A program made the position numbers and the translations under genes. This document shows positions 18,110 through 25,763 of a stretch of DNA of 64,000 nt, one piece after another (the first letter of the stretch is position 1; every line of letters begins with the position of its first letter). Origin of the DNA: Geomonas azotofigens (GTDB taxonomy: Bacteria > Desulfobacterota > Desulfuromonadia > Geobacterales > Geobacteraceae); assembly GCF_018919395.1 (NCBI RefSeq), contig NZ_JAHLME010000004.1, positions 372,001-436,000 on the forward strand, written 5' to 3'. The notes under the pieces were generated by a model. The model did no database searches, was not told the origin of the DNA, and worked only from the letters and a program-made list of their open reading frames with translations.

Positions 18110-20116
18110 TCAATCGGCCAAGCGCACATCGACCCTGTTGTCGTAGAACGTGCTCCCGCCCCCCTGGTCGGTCAGGCGCTGCGAGGTGAGGGCGTTCACC
18201 GAGCGCTGTCCCGGCGCGTAGGCGAGCCACCACACCCCCTCGGCCACCACCACGCCCCGCGGCACCTTGGGCGTCACCTGCAGGGCGAAGGTCACCTCCC
18301 CGAGCTCATTCCAGGCGACCACCTCCGCGCCGTCGCCAAGCCCCTTGTCCGCAGCGTCCTGCGGGTTCATCTTGAGCTGCATCCCCCCTTGGCTCTGGCG
18401 CAACTCCTCCCGCTCGTAAAAGGTCGCGTTCAGCGCGTACGGGTTGGGCGCCGTCATGAGCCGGAAGGGAAGTCGCCCCTGCTCCTCGTGGGTGGGGAGG
18501 TAGCGCGGCAGCCGGTGCTCGAGCCGATCGTTCAGGATCTCGATCTTGCCCGACGGCGTCAGGATCCCTCCCGGCCTTGGTGCCAGGGTGACCGGGCGGC
18601 CCTCGGCGAGCGCCTCCTCGTCGATCCCCTGGCGCAGCGGCTTGGGAACCGCCAGCAACCGGTCGATCATCTGGTCCGCGCTGAGGGTGAAGATCTCCTC
18701 CGCAAAGCCCATCGCTTTCGCCAGCAGGGAAAAGACCTCCCAGTTGGACTTGCTCTCCCCCACCGGGTCGACCACCGCCTGGGCCCGCTGGATGCAGTAG
18801 GTGCCGTAGGAGCGGTAGATGTCGCTGTGCTCAAGCGACGAGGTGGCGGGGAGCACGATGTCGGCGTGGCGCGCGGTGTCGGTCAGGAAACGCTCGTGCA
18901 CCACGGTGAAAAGGTCCTCGCGGCAAAGCCCCTTGAGCACCGCGTTCTGGTCCGGGGTTACCGCGGCGGGGTTGGAGTGGTAGACGTAGAGCCCCATGAC
19001 CCGTGGGGAGTCGAGCTGGTTCAGCGCGTGCCCCAGTTGGTTCATGTTGACGAGCCGGGTGCTCTCCGGGCTCAGGTCCTCCCTGGTGAGGATCTCCATC
19101 GGAAAGGCCGCTCCGGTGGCGGTATCAGGGAAGCATCCTCCCCCCTCCTTGCCGTAGGCGCCGACCAGGGCCGGCAAGCAGCAGACGCAGCGCACGGTCA
19201 TGGCGCCGTTGCCGTAGCGCGACAGGGCGCTCCCGAGCCGGATGAAGGGTGCTTGCGCGGCGGCGTAGGCCCGCGCCATCTCCTCGATGGTCCCGGCGTG
19301 AAGCCCGGTGATCTCGCCGCAGCGCTCGGGGGTGAATTCCGGCAGCACCTCGGCCGCGATTTCCTCGAATCCCAGCACCTGTGCGGCAATGAACTCCCGG
19401 TCCACGAGACCCTCGCGCGCCAGGACGTGCATCATCCCCAGCGCCAGGGCCCCGTCGCTCCCCGGGCGCACCAGGAAGGTGCGGTCGGCGGCGGAGGCGG
19501 TCGGGGTCTCGTAGGTGTCGATCAGCCACACCTTGCCCCCCTTTTGCCGCACCTCCTGCGCCTGGTTCAGGAAGTGGATGCTGGTCGCGGCGGCGTTGAT
19601 GCCCCACAGGATCAGCAGGTCGCTCTTTCCCGCCGATTCCGGCGGCGGGGTGGCCGTCTTGCCCATCACCGCCTCCCACCCCGCTCCCTTGGCCGGGGAG
19701 CAGATGGTGCGGTCCAACCTAGAGGCACCCATGCGGTGGAAGAAGGGGTGCCCGGCGTTTCTCTGCACGATACCCATGGTCCCGGCGTAGGAGTAGGGGA
19801 GGATGGCCTGCGCCCCGTGTTCGGCGATGATGGCGCGCCAGCGCTCGGCGATGGCGGCGATGGCCTCGTCCCAGGAGATGGGGGTGAACTCTCCGCTTCC
19901 CTTCGCGCCGCTTCTCTTGAGCGGCGTGGTGAGGCGCAGCGGCGAGTGGACGCTTTTCTCGTAGTGGCGCATCTTCGGGCAGAGGGTGCCGCGGCTGAAA
20001 GGATGGAGGGGATCCCCCTGCACTGCCACGGCCTTGCCGTCTTCCACCTGCACCAGCATGCTGCAGGTGTCCGGGCAGTCGAAGGGGCAGACCGATCTCC
20101 TGGTTACGACGCTCAT
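18110..20116 (-). CDS. Molybdopterin-dependent oxidoreductase, [4Fe-4S] type
   Basis: The protein has 668 aa and belongs to the DMSO reductase superfamily. The N-terminal motif CPFDCPDTC plus a later TLCPK gives the four cysteines of the proximal [4Fe-4S] cluster. TICSPAKGAGW offers Cys as possible molybdenum ligand. The C-terminal molydopterin dinucleotide-binding domain (LMTAPNPYALNATFYE onward) is present. There is no Tat signal, so it should be cytoplasmic. A frame extends to 20152, but AGGAG lies 7 nt before the ATG at 20116 and the Fe-S motif begins just after it. The substrate cannot be read. A tri-haem cytochrome is encoded 150 bp upstream on the same strand. Confidence 0.9.
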   Translation of the reverse strand: MSVVTRRSVCPFDCPDTCSMLVQVEDGKAVAVQGDPLHPFSRGTLCPKMRHYEKSVHSPLRLTTPLKRSGAKGSGEFTPISWDEAIAAIAERWRAIIAEHGAQAILPYSYAGTMGIVQRNAGHPFFHRMGASRLDRTICSPAKGAGWEAVMGKTATPPPESAGKSDLLILWGINAAATSIHFLNQAQEVRQKGGKVWLIDTYETPTASAADRTFLVRPGSDGALALGMMHVLAREGLVDREFIAAQVLGFEEIAAEVLPEFTPERCGEITGLHAGTIEEMARAYAAAQAPFIRLGSALSRYGNGAMTVRCVCCLPALVGAYGKEGGGCFPDTATGAAFPMEILTREDLSPESTRLVNMNQLGHALNQLDSPRVMGLYVYHSNPAAVTPDQNAVLKGLCREDLFTVVHERFLTDTARHADIVLPATSSLEHSDIYRSYGTYCIQRAQAVVDPVGESKSNWEVFSLLAKAMGFAEEIFTLSADQMIDRLLAVPKPLRQGIDEEALAEGRPVTLAPRPGGILTPSGKIEILNDRLEHRLPRYLPTHEEQGRLPFRLMTAPNPYALNATFYEREELRQSQGGMQLKMNPQDAADKGLGDGAEVVAWNELGEVTFALQVTPKVPRGVVVAEGVWWLAYAPGQRSVNALTSQRLTDQGGGSTFYDNRVDVRLAD

Positions 20117-20221
20117 CGTGCTCTCCTGGGTTCGTGGAAACGGGTGGGGCAATCGGTGCGGCTGCTTCTTTTTAAATTTTTTGGCGGCTTAGATCAACAG
20201 AAAACGAGCGGGGGGAGAGCG

Positions 20222-20251
20222 GGGCCGCGCCCCGGGGATGGAGCGCGGCCC
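20222..20251 (-). other. GC-rich hairpin between cytochrome and molybdopterin gene
   Basis: GGGCCGCGC (20222-20230) can pair with GCGCGGCCC (20243-20251). On the minus strand it lies just after the cytochrome stop and before the oxidoreductase. No U-tract follows directly, but a T-rich stretch (TTTAAAAAGAAG) lies further on. It may limit read-through or protect the cytochrome mRNA end. Confidence 0.4.
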
Positions 20252-20266
20252 GGAAAAGCGGTGCCG

Positions 20267-20575
20267 CTACTTCTTGTGGCACTTGGCGCAGTTGCCGGCA
20301 GGCTTGAAGGCCTTCTTGCCGTTATGGCACTCGCCGCAGTACTTGCCGGCGTTGATGTCGGCCATCTTCATGGAGGCGGCGCCCTTCTTCATCTTGAAGA
20401 TCTTGGTGTGGCACTCGTTACATTTGAGCCCCTTACCGGCGTGGTCAGCACCCTTGAAGGTCACCTTGCCCATCGAGGTCGGCCATTCCAACGTCTTCCC
20501 GGCCGGAACCGCCATCACCTGTGCCGCCGTCATCACCACCGCCAAAGCCGTCGCTGCAATCGCAATACGTTTCAT
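20267..20575 (-). CDS. Periplasmic tri-haem cytochrome c7-type protein
   Basis: The precursor has 102 aa with a signal peptide (residues 1-22, ending VMA) and an 80-residue mature part carrying three CXXCH sites at residues 52-56, 80-84 and 96-100. The preceding KVTF...DH stretch matches the cytochrome c7 / nanowire-type tri-haem domain rather than a class I cytochrome. The size is close to the PpcA family of Geobacter, which shuttles electrons across the periplasm to outer-membrane conduits. GAAGGAG lies 5 nt before the ATG, and a good promoter is at 20610-20637. It is followed by the molybdopterin enzyme, but the two are probably in different compartments. Confidence 0.92.
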   Translation of the reverse strand: MKRIAIAATALAVVMTAAQVMAVPAGKTLEWPTSMGKVTFKGADHAGKGLKCNECHTKIFKMKKGAASMKMADINAGKYCGECHNGKKAFKPAGNCAKCHKK

Positions 20576-20609
20576 ATTCGCTCCTTCTTCATTAGTAAAA
20601 ACCCTTTCT

Positions 20610-20637
20610 GTGATAGCACAGGTGAGGGCGATGTCAA
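20610..20637 (-). promoter_or_regulatory. Promoter for the tri-haem cytochrome
   Basis: On the minus strand, TTGACA (20632-20637) and TATCAC (20610-20615) are separated by 16 bp. The predicted start is near 20603, about 28 nt before the cytochrome ATG. Confidence 0.5.
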
Positions 20638-20691
20638 GAAGTCACCACGGCGCCTGCCGAAAAGACCCATGCTTTCCGGCGGGGTTCCCCC

Positions 20692-20719
20692 TTGCAATTC
20701 TGCGGAGTTGCAGTTTAAT
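20692..20719 (+). promoter_or_regulatory. Possible promoter for the membrane-anchored PilZ gene
   Basis: TTGCAA (20692-20697) and TTTAAT (20714-20719) have a 16-bp spacer, about 45 nt upstream of the ATG at 20764. It is divergent from the cytochrome promoter, with about 55 bp between them. Confidence 0.4.
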
Positions 20720-20763
20720 GTGATGGTCGGCATCTTTTCTTATTAAAGCGGGCACGGACTGAG

Positions 20764-21777
20764 ATGGAAGACGACTACAGCGAATACCGAGCGGCCCTCG
20801 CGCCGGGGATGCGCATCGAGATCGGGATACCGCTCTCCGGCGGCGGCGTGTTCCGGGACTGGGGCGTCATCAGCGAGTCCCAGGGGGACCAGCTGCAGGT
20901 GCAGATCTCCCGAGACGTTCTGCCCGCCAACGTGCGGGTCGACGTAGGCTTCATCCTGGACGTGAGCATCCGGCTCGGCAAGGACAGCTATACCTGCAGC
21001 GGGATCGTCACCGACAGGCTGGGGGGACGGGTACTGCTGATCCGGCTTTTCGGCAGGTTCACCCTGAGCGAACGGCGCCAGTTCTTCAGGGCGGACATGG
21101 CCTTGAAGGTCCGCTACGACATCGTGGACGAATCCAACAGCAGGGAGGTGGAACGGGACTGGGAGGTGCGCAAGGAACGCGAGCAGATGAAGTTCCAGGG
21201 CTACGACGATTTCGTCATCGCGGCCCAGATGGCCCGCTTCCAGCCGGCCAAGCCGATCGCCTGGCAGGATCTGCTCAGGGCCCAGTTGAACCTTGGCGGC
21301 GGGGGGATCTGCCTGCGCATGCCGACCACCGCCCGCCCCGAGCAGCTGGTCAACATGGAACTGTACCTTCCCCTCGAACCGCCGCGACTGGTGCACGTGG
21401 TCGGGCAGGTGATCCACATAAAGCCTCCCCTGACGCTGCGCGACGGCTCCAGCCGTTACGACGTCGGCATGGAGTTCCTCTTCCTGGACGAGCGGGACCG
21501 CGACCTCATCTTCAAGCAGATCTCCTCGGTCCAGATCGCCCACCTGCGCAAGATTGCCGACAAGCGCGAGGTCGAGGAGCGGGAGGAAACGCAACCGGGT
21601 TTCCCCTCCAGGAAAAAGCTCATCACCCGCCTGGCCTGGACCCTGTTATTCCTGCTGCTGGCCGGCCTCGTCGGCCGCTACCTCATCTCCTACAGCAAGG
21701 CCCCCCCGGAGAACGAGATCCAGAAAACCTACGAAGAGTCCATCCGAAAGTACCGCCACCTGGATAAGAACCCCTGA
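20764..21777 (+). CDS. PilZ-domain protein with C-terminal membrane anchor (YcgR-like)
   Basis: Residues 1-105 of this 337-aa protein resemble the YcgR-type N-terminal domain (PilZN). Residues 105-265 are a PilZ domain with the c-di-GMP-contacting RRQFFR motif; the second motif reads NLGGGG, with Gly at the position that is usually Ser. A single strong transmembrane helix lies near residues 286-308 (LAWTLLFLLLAGLVG), followed by a short charged tail. It is therefore probably an inner-membrane c-di-GMP effector facing the cytoplasm. There are no flagellar genes nearby, so its target is unknown. It is transcribed divergently from the tri-haem cytochrome. Confidence 0.85.
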   Translation: MEDDYSEYRAALAPGMRIEIGIPLSGGGVFRDWGVISESQGDQLQVQISRDVLPANVRVDVGFILDVSIRLGKDSYTCSGIVTDRLGGRVLLIRLFGRFTLSERRQFFRADMALKVRYDIVDESNSREVERDWEVRKEREQMKFQGYDDFVIAAQMARFQPAKPIAWQDLLRAQLNLGGGGICLRMPTTARPEQLVNMELYLPLEPPRLVHVVGQVIHIKPPLTLRDGSSRYDVGMEFLFLDERDRDLIFKQISSVQIAHLRKIADKREVEEREETQPGFPSRKKLITRLAWTLLFLLLAGLVGRYLISYSKAPPENEIQKTYEESIRKYRHLDKNP

Positions 21778-21881
21778 CCCACGCTACCGTATTGCCTTGG
21801 GGGGCAAAGTCTACTATGATGCGCTCTCCCAGAGATCCGCCCCGTCGATGCCGGGAGGGGATCATGGGTGAGGAGCGAACT

Positions 21882-22355
21882 ATGACCAACATGATCAGCG
21901 CCGAAGGGCGTAGAAAATTGCAGGAACGCTACGACTTTCTCTGGGAAACGGAGCGGCCGCGCATGGTGAAGAACATGGCGGACGCCGCCGCCGAGGGTGA
22001 CCGCTCCGAGAACGCGGAATACATCTACTCCAAAAAGAGGCTGCGCGAGATCGACCGCGAACTGAAACACCTCGGGGACCGCCTGAAGGTCCTCAAGGTG
22101 GTCTACCCGCCGCTGAACCCCACCTCGGTCAGTTTCGGCTGCTGGGTCAGCTACGAGGACGAGGATGGGGAGGAGCGCTGTTACCAGTTGGTCGGGCCCG
22201 ACGAGTTCGACGTGAGTCTGGGGAAGATCAGTATCGACTCCCCGGTGGGCAAGGCGCTGCTCGGCAAGAAGGTCGACGACGAAGTTACCATAAAGAGGCC
22301 GGCGGGCGACCTTACCGTCACCGTGCTCGCCATTACCTCCAGGAAACCGGAGTAG
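21882..22355 (+). CDS. greB: Transcription elongation factor GreB
   Basis: The product has 157 aa, the length of E. coli GreB (158). The N-terminal coiled coil has WETERPRMVKNMADAAAEGDRSENAEY, whose acidic tip inserts into the RNA polymerase secondary channel to trigger cleavage of backtracked RNA. YSKKRLREIDRELKHL is the GreB-type continuation. The C-terminal FKBP-like domain has ISIDSPVGKALLGKKVDDEV. The frame is open from 21792, and an ATG at 21864 also has a good purine-rich site, but the GreB alignment and the GAGGAG ahead of 21882 favour the later start. It lies between two PilZ genes with no evident functional link. Confidence 0.9.
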   Translation: MTNMISAEGRRKLQERYDFLWETERPRMVKNMADAAAEGDRSENAEYIYSKKRLREIDRELKHLGDRLKVLKVVYPPLNPTSVSFGCWVSYEDEDGEERCYQLVGPDEFDVSLGKISIDSPVGKALLGKKVDDEVTIKRPAGDLTVTVLAITSRKPE

Positions 22356-22383
22356 CCCAAGTCACAGGGGACTCGAAAACCGT

Positions 22384-22411
22384 TTGACCTTCTTTGGCGA
22401 GCGGTTATAGT
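22384..22411 (+). promoter_or_regulatory. Promoter for the receiver-like/PilZ gene
   Basis: TTGACC (22384-22389) and TATAGT (22406-22411) are separated by 16 bp. Transcription would begin near 22418. This rules out the in-frame ATG at 22394 as the translation start of the gene downstream. Confidence 0.6.
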
Positions 22412-22468
22412 GTAGCAGACCCGTCTCCGAAGCGATTTCCATTGAGTCAAGGACCGTCCCAAGTATAC

Positions 22469-23155
22469 ATGTCAGACGTCAAGATCCTTATAGTGGTAAA
22501 AGATGATGAAGCAGGTGCCGCCTATTCCCATGCCGTGACCGAAGTCGGGGTGGCCTGTGACATCGCGCGGTCGTTCGCCGAGATGTCGCAGATGGCCACC
22601 GACAACCGCTACAACGGTTTTCTGGTGGACATCCTGACGCTGGTACGTTGCAGCAAGGAAGAGAAGGTGATCGCCTATGAGTGCATCAACCTCTTCCCCG
22701 TGCTGCGGGTGAAGTGGGAGGCACGGCAGAAGAAGATCAAGCTGAGCCCGCTGGAACAGAGCTTTTCCCCCGATACCGGCTCGGCGCTGCGCTTCTTCAT
22801 CGAAAACCGTTGCCGCAACTTCCCCGCGCGATCGTTGCGCCGATCGCCGCGCCGGCAGATCAACCTGAACCTCTACTACAGCACCGACCCCGACTTCCCG
22901 GCCGATAACACCCACAAGTCCTTTACCATCAACCTCGGCAGCCACGGGCTCTTCCTGCATACCATGCACGACTTCCTGCAGGGGGAAACCATATGGATCC
23001 GCTTCCTCGAGTTCGCCGATCAGACCCCGATTCGCGCCACCGTGCGCTGGTCGCAGCCTTGGGGGGTGACCCGCTGCATTCCCGGCGCAGGGGTGATGTT
23101 CGAAGCGATGACCAAGAAACAGGAGCAGGAGATCGCCAAGCTGCTCGATCTCTAG
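22469..23155 (+). CDS. Degenerate receiver + PilZ domain protein
   Basis: The protein has 228 aa. Residues 1-90 have the beta-alpha pattern of a receiver (VKILIVVKDDE, then GFLVDILTL at the acceptor position) but lack the normal DxMMPxMDG context, so phosphorylation is doubtful. Residues 125-228 are a PilZ domain: RRSPRR for the c-di-GMP loop and NLGSHG for the second motif, again with Gly at the usual Ser. The open frame begins at 22394 inside the promoter, so the ATG at 22469, which immediately precedes the receiver fold, is taken as the start. The ribosome binding site is weak (CAAGGAC, about 15 nt upstream). Confidence 0.75.
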   Translation: MSDVKILIVVKDDEAGAAYSHAVTEVGVACDIARSFAEMSQMATDNRYNGFLVDILTLVRCSKEEKVIAYECINLFPVLRVKWEARQKKIKLSPLEQSFSPDTGSALRFFIENRCRNFPARSLRRSPRRQINLNLYYSTDPDFPADNTHKSFTINLGSHGLFLHTMHDFLQGETIWIRFLEFADQTPIRATVRWSQPWGVTRCIPGAGVMFEAMTKKQEQEIAKLLDL

Positions 23156-23176
23156 CCCCCTTGCCAGGAAATCCCC

Positions 23177-23932
23177 ATGTGCACGCTGTTACTCGCCTAC
23201 CGGGCCCACCCCGAATACCGGCTCGTCATCGCCGCCAACCGTGATGAGTATTACCAGCGTCCGACGCGTCCCGCCCATTTCTGGGAAGACGCGCCGCACA
23301 TCTTCGCCGGGCGGGACCTGGTGCACGGCGGCACCTGGTTCGGCGTCACCGCGACCGGCCGCTTAGCCGCGCTCACCAACTACCGCGATCCCAGCGATCT
23401 GCACCGGCACGGTCCTTCATCACGCGGGCAGCTGGTGAGCGGCTTCCTGGCGGACGAGGCGGGCGCCGAGGAGTACCTGGCCCGGCTGCGGGAGTCCGGC
23501 ATCCCCTACGGCGGCTATAACCTCCTGGTCGGCGACAGCGAGCGGCTGTTCTGCTACTCCAACAAGAGTGACCGGGTGCTCCCGATCGAGCCGGGCATCC
23601 ACGGTCTCAGCAACCACCTGCTCGACACCCCCTGGCCCAAGGTGTGCCGCGGCAAGTCAGGCCTCGCCCGCATCCTTGCCCGTGGGGAGGCCGTGCCGGA
23701 GGGGCTTTTCGCACTCCTCGCTGACGAGACGCACCCCCCGGACCGGGAACTGCCGGACACGGGCGTTGGGCTCGAGCTGGAGCGGATGTTGTCGCCGGTC
23801 TTCATCAGGAGCGCGCAGTACGGAACGCGCTCATCTACCGTTTTGCTGGTGGATCACGGGGGGAAGGCGACCTTCATCGAGCGCAGTTTCGACATGGGCG
23901 CCAGGGAGAGTCAGGCGCAATTCCAGTGGTGA
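23177..23932 (+). CDS. NRDE family protein (TANGO2-like)
   Basis: The protein has 251 aa and begins MCTLLLAY, with Cys2 in the position of an Ntn-hydrolase-like nucleophile, followed by the defining AANRDE motif near residue 26 and FGVTATGRLAALTNYR. The family is widespread (COG3332; TANGO2 in eukaryotes). Its biochemical role is not firmly established; haem- or lipid-related functions have been proposed for the eukaryotic members. The ATG follows CCAGGAAAT, 21 nt after the PilZ gene, so the two may share a transcript. A bidirectional terminator follows at 24002-24026. Confidence 0.88.
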   Translation: MCTLLLAYRAHPEYRLVIAANRDEYYQRPTRPAHFWEDAPHIFAGRDLVHGGTWFGVTATGRLAALTNYRDPSDLHRHGPSSRGQLVSGFLADEAGAEEYLARLRESGIPYGGYNLLVGDSERLFCYSNKSDRVLPIEPGIHGLSNHLLDTPWPKVCRGKSGLARILARGEAVPEGLFALLADETHPPDRELPDTGVGLELERMLSPVFIRSAQYGTRSSTVLLVDHGGKATFIERSFDMGARESQAQFQW

Positions 23933-24001
23933 GAGGCTGATTCCCCCCTCGCCCCCCGGGAGAGGGCGGGGTGAGGGCGCTTTGCAACGGGAAACATGAA
24001 A

Positions 24002-24033
24002 GGGGCGAACCATGCTGGTTCGCCCCTTCTCTT
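24002..24033. terminator. Bidirectional terminator between NRDE gene and lipoprotein gene
   Basis: GGGGCGAACCA (24002-24012) and TGGTTCGCCCC (24016-24026) form an 11-bp perfect stem with a 3-nt loop, followed by a T-rich TTCTCTTG on the plus strand. It sits between two convergent genes. A second small hairpin (CTACGGAC/GTCCGTAG) lies just beyond, at about 24039-24056. Confidence 0.75.
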
Positions 24034-24105
24034 GTTCCTACGGACGGGGTCCGTAGGGGCGAATAACCATTCGCCCGGACCTTGCCCGCTCCTCTATGCC
24101 CGCGT

Positions 24106-25299
24106 CTACTGGTACTGGATGTACAGCGGTTTCGGGTTCAGCATGAGCACCTCTTTCGGGGTGAGCAGCGGATCACCCTTCTTGGTGTCGTTGTGGTAGA
24201 AGAGCTTGAACCCGGTGAACTCGACCGGTTCGGCCACGACGTAGTCCTTGTAGGAGTCGCGCTTGAGCCAGGGAGCGCCCCAGCCGTCCATGTTCATCAC
24301 GATCTGCACCTCGGGGCGAAGCTGGATGTTCTTCGCGTTGGTCACACCGTTGCGGGTGAAGCGGTGCACGATGAACACCTTCGGCGGGAGGTTGTACTTC
24401 TTCACCAGATCCTTCAGGTAGTTCGAGGCGTAGTTGATGTCGGCCGCGTCGTAGGTGCCGATCTTGGTGCCGGGCTTCTTGCCGCTCTTGATCAGGTTGA
24501 ACTCGGGGTCGATGCCCAGGTGCACGTCGGGGTTCTTGAGGATCCACTCGAAGCGGGGCAGCACGTTGCGGATGTTGTCATGCCCGGTCTGGATGTCGAT
24601 GAACATGATGGCGTTGATCGACCTGGCCCAGCTGTAGACGTCGTTGATGATCTTGTCGGGCATCACCATGCGGTAGAGCCCGGCCTTGCCCGGCTCACCC
24701 TGGGCCACGACGGCGATCAGGTGCAGCGCGGGCTGTACCGGGTGGGACGGATCCGCAGCCTGCCACTTGGCGGCTTCCCGCTTCAGGCGCTGCAGCATGT
24801 CGTCCTTCTGGTACTCTCCAAGAGCCCCCATCCTCTTGGAGAGCGGGTTGCCGTAGTAGGCCACGATCCTCTTCTGGGGCAGGATGGAGCCCGGCAGCGG
24901 CGCGGGATATTTCACCGGCCAACCCTTCTTGGCGGCGAAGTCCGGGTCTTCACCGGCGCGGTAATTCACCTTGGGGGCGGCTGCCTCTGTTCCTTTGGCC
25001 CCTTTGCCCTTCCCCTTTTTCCCGGCGCTGGAGTGCGCGTCGAACTTGGCGGCGCCGGCCGGTGCGGCCGCTTCGGTTGCCGCTACGGGTGCCGCCGGGG
25101 TGGCGGTTGCGGGTGTGGTGGCTGCAGGGGTAGCGGCCGCCGGTGCGGCCTGCGCCGACGAGGGCTGCCCTTGCTGCACGGTTGTGGACACCGTGGTGGC
25201 GGAGGCCTTTTTATCCTTGCATCCCATGAGCGCCAGCGGCATGGCCAGCAGGGCGATCAGCAGCAGGGCAGGGCGGTGGTTCGAGTACAGGTGCTTCAC
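24106..25299 (-). CDS. Putative lipoprotein of unknown function, possible TIM-barrel hydrolase fold
   Basis: The protein has 397 aa. A signal sequence ends in LALMGC, a lipobox-like site with Cys27 for lipidation. Residues 30-100 are an Ala/Thr/Lys-rich linker. The globular part (110-397) has RIVAYYGNPLSKRMGALGEY, ALHLIAVVAQGEPG, IMFIDIQTGHDNI, VHLGIDPEF and VQIVMNMDGWG, an alternating strand/acidic-residue pattern like a glycoside-hydrolase-type barrel. I do not recognise a named family. It starts at GTG with AAGGAG 9 nt upstream. It stands alone between a terminator and a divergent ABC importer operon. Confidence 0.65.
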   Translation of the reverse strand: MKHLYSNHRPALLLIALLAMPLALMGCKDKKASATTVSTTVQQGQPSSAQAAPAAATPAATTPATATPAAPVAATEAAAPAGAAKFDAHSSAGKKGKGKGAKGTEAAAPKVNYRAGEDPDFAAKKGWPVKYPAPLPGSILPQKRIVAYYGNPLSKRMGALGEYQKDDMLQRLKREAAKWQAADPSHPVQPALHLIAVVAQGEPGKAGLYRMVMPDKIINDVYSWARSINAIMFIDIQTGHDNIRNVLPRFEWILKNPDVHLGIDPEFNLIKSGKKPGTKIGTYDAADINYASNYLKDLVKKYNLPPKVFIVHRFTRNGVTNAKNIQLRPEVQIVMNMDGWGAPWLKRDSYKDYVVAEPVEFTGFKLFYHNDTKKGDPLLTPKEVLMLNPKPLYIQYQ

Positions 25300-25628
25300 G
25301 TTGACGTTCTCCTTATGGTGGTGCAGCCTGGACCGGCCTTGGCCTATGCGGCAGCTTGAAACGGGCGGCGCCGGGCGTGCTTATTTCCTGATTGTGCGGA
25401 GTCTGGTTTTGGCGGTAACGGGGGAGATATCGGGGCGGGCCTTAGTGCCTTACACCTGTGACAAAACCGACAAGCTCGTCCGTACTTATACCTTTTTTGC
25501 ATTTGCGGTGTCAACAACCTGTGACCGGTTTTGGTGAGAAAAGTTTAAGTTGTGATTCTTTTTGCCCCTTAGACCCGGTATTTTTTCGTTTCTTCAAAGA
25601 ATTGTTCCTATTTAGCGCCACTATGGCG
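25300..25628. other. Divergent intergenic region with palindrome
   Basis: This gene-free spacer is locally A+T rich. CGCCA (25616-25620), CTA and TGGCG (25624-25628) form a perfect 5-bp inverted repeat immediately upstream of the -35 of the ABC importer promoter, which could be an operator. CTGTGACAAAACCG near 25455 and CTGTGACCGGTTTTGG near 25520 share the CTGTGAC word, the second followed by the near reverse complement of AAAACCG. I found no recognised riboswitch. Confidence 0.4.
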
Positions 25629-25658
25629 TTGACGATAGCTCTTTGCCGGTGGTATGCT
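25629..25658 (+). promoter_or_regulatory. Promoter of the ABC importer operon
   Basis: TTGACG (25629-25634) and TATGCT (25653-25658) have an 18-bp spacer and a TG extension before the -10. The predicted start near 25665 leaves a leader of about 100 nt to the GTG at 25764. Confidence 0.55.
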
Positions 25659-25763
25659 CGGCGGTCGAAAATAGGTCCGACCTTTTCACCGGTCGGCGGC
25701 GATAGATTACAGCTTGGCAGTACCAGCAGCAGAAATTCAATTCAATGTTAACCGGAGGTATCT

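Noticed and set aside
18083-20746. Plus-strand frame of 887 codons opposite the molybdopterin gene
   Set aside because: The minus strand encodes recognisable Fe-S and molybdopterin motifs and a tri-haem cytochrome; the plus reading has none and crosses repeats.
20576-20763. GEMM-type (c-di-GMP or cGAMP) riboswitch before the cytochrome
   Set aside because: Geobacter cytochromes often have these, but the short leader here (about 28 nt) lacks the conserved aptamer words; the same holds upstream of the octahaem cytochrome.
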